The position numbers and the translations under genes are program-made. DNA of 59,846 nucleotides from Nemertoderma westbladi (Eukaryota; Xenacoelomorpha; Nemertodermatida; Nemertodermatidae), in NCBI GenBank assembly GCA_032718475.1, contig JAUCBJ010007575.1:1-59846 (forward strand), read 5' to 3'. Below are positions 58,846 to 59,846 of this stretch, piece after piece (position 1 is the first letter of the stretch; every line of letters starts with the position of its first letter). Under the pieces are notes generated by a model that did no database searches, was not told the DNA's origin, and was given only the letters and a program-made list of their open reading frames with translations.

Positions 58846-59846
58846 CTTTGCACACGGACCCAAATGTTGGCAGATACTTTGCACACGGACCCAAATGTTG
58901 GCAGATACTTTGCACACGGACCCAAAGGATGTCATATACTTTGCACACGGACCCAAAGGATGTCATATACTTTGCACACGGACCCAAAGGATGTCAGATA
59001 CTTTGCACACGGACCCAAATGTTGGCAGATACTTTGCACACGGACCCAAAGATGTCAGACACTTTGCACACGGACCCAAATGTTGGCAGATATTTGCACA
59101 CGGACCCAAATGTTGGCAGATACTTTGCACACGGACCCAAATGTTGGCAGATACTTTGCACTCGGACCCAAAGGATTTCATATACTTTGCACACGGACCC
59201 AAAGGATGTCATATACTTTGCACTCGGACCCAAAGGATGTCAGATACTTTGAACACGGACCCAAAAGATGCCAGATACTTTGCACACGGACCCAAATGTT
59301 GGCAGATACTATGCACACGGACCCAAAGATGTCAGATACTTTGCACACGGACCCAAATGTTGGCAAATAATTTGCACACTCACCCAAATGTTGGCAGATA
59401 CTTTGTACACGGACCCAAATGTTGGCAGATACTTTGCACTCGGACCCAAAGGATGTCAGATCTTTGCACACGGACCCAAAGGATGTCATATACTTTGCAC
59501 ACGGACCCAAAGGATGTCATATACTTTGCATACGGACCCAAAATATGTCAGATACTTTGCACACGGATCCAAATGTTGGCAGATACTTTGCACACGGACC
59601 CAAAGGATGTCATATACATTGCACACGGACCCAAAGGATGTCATATACTTTGCACACAGACCCAAAAGATGTCAGATACTTTGCACACGGACCCAAATGT
59701 TGGCAGATACTTTGCACACGGACCCAAACGATGTCAGATACTTTGCACACGGACCCAAAGGATGTCAGATACTTTGCACACGGACCCAAATGTTGGCAGA
59801 TACTTTGCACACGGACCCAAAGGATGTCATATACTTTGCACACGGA
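58846..59846 (+). repeat. 31-bp satellite, second array (runs off the window)
   Basis: The same unit and the same three tail variants as at 10.34-14.12 kb, about 32 copies, continuing past the right edge. One-unit indels (for example 59092 and 59460) show ongoing slippage. Long open frames here are again a by-product. Confidence 0.97.

Overview
The window is animal nuclear DNA: AT-rich, intron-bearing and dominated by repeats. The only clear host gene is MELK, a metazoan cell-cycle kinase, on the minus strand at the left edge. The SINE tail ending in a GCGCTATATAAAT-type motif with ATT repeats, together with the Gypsy, Bel/Pao, RTE, piggyBac-like, hAT-like, Mutator-like and Helitron-like pieces, suggests a marine invertebrate. 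I cannot name the phylum from this sequence.

Layout. 1-545: 21-bp CCAAT-containing satellite. 577-3246: two-exon MELK. 3.2-10 kb: gene-free DNA with a small MITE, a palindrome cluster, and a TIR element with a piggyBac-like element nested in it. 10.34-14.12 kb: 31-bp satellite, which reappears from 58.85 kb to the right edge. 14.1-21.8 kb: composite repeat units carrying a 146-bp satellite, an RTE-type LINE 3' end and recurrent hairpins. 21.80-27.39 kb: Mutator-like element with 9-bp target duplications, itself hit by a 59-bp hAT-like micro-MITE. 27.39-30.77 kb: 5' part of a Gypsy retrotransposon cut off in RNase H. 31.40-48.30 kb: a 16.9-kb protein-primed DNA polymerase B element of Polinton/Maverick type. 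48.3-52 kb: the rest of the composite repeat that the element interrupted, then minisatellites and hairpins. 52-59.8 kb: Helitron-like element, nested piggyBac-like copies, a broken Bel/Pao element split by a MITE, and the second 31-bp satellite.

The centrepiece is the 31.40-48.30 kb element. It has ~0.6-kb terminal inverted repeats and a 6-bp target duplication that can be checked against an unoccupied paralogous site at 18.34 kb. It carries an intact 1350-codon family B polymerase with all exonuclease and polymerase motifs, followed by an open frame resembling a two-repeat TATA-binding protein. A divergent intact 570-aa gene reads inward from the opposite end. No integrase, packaging ATPase, protease or recognisable capsid gene was found. 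Its TIRs contain nested palindromes that could fold into branched hairpins, and its polymerase leader is a tandemly duplicated exon-intron with clear splice signals. The middle of the element (38.7-45.6 kb) is filled with a tRNA B-box-like repeat array, an internal tandem duplication, a zinc-finger fragment related to the polymerase N-terminus, and a Helitron-like insertion.

The insertion order can be partly read from empty sites and target duplications. The polymerase element landed in a composite repeat. The Mutator-like element landed across the left edge of the Gypsy LTR. One piggyBac-like copy landed in the terminal TTAA of another. Most long open frames in the 31-bp and 146-bp arrays are consequences of the repeat and are not treated as genes.
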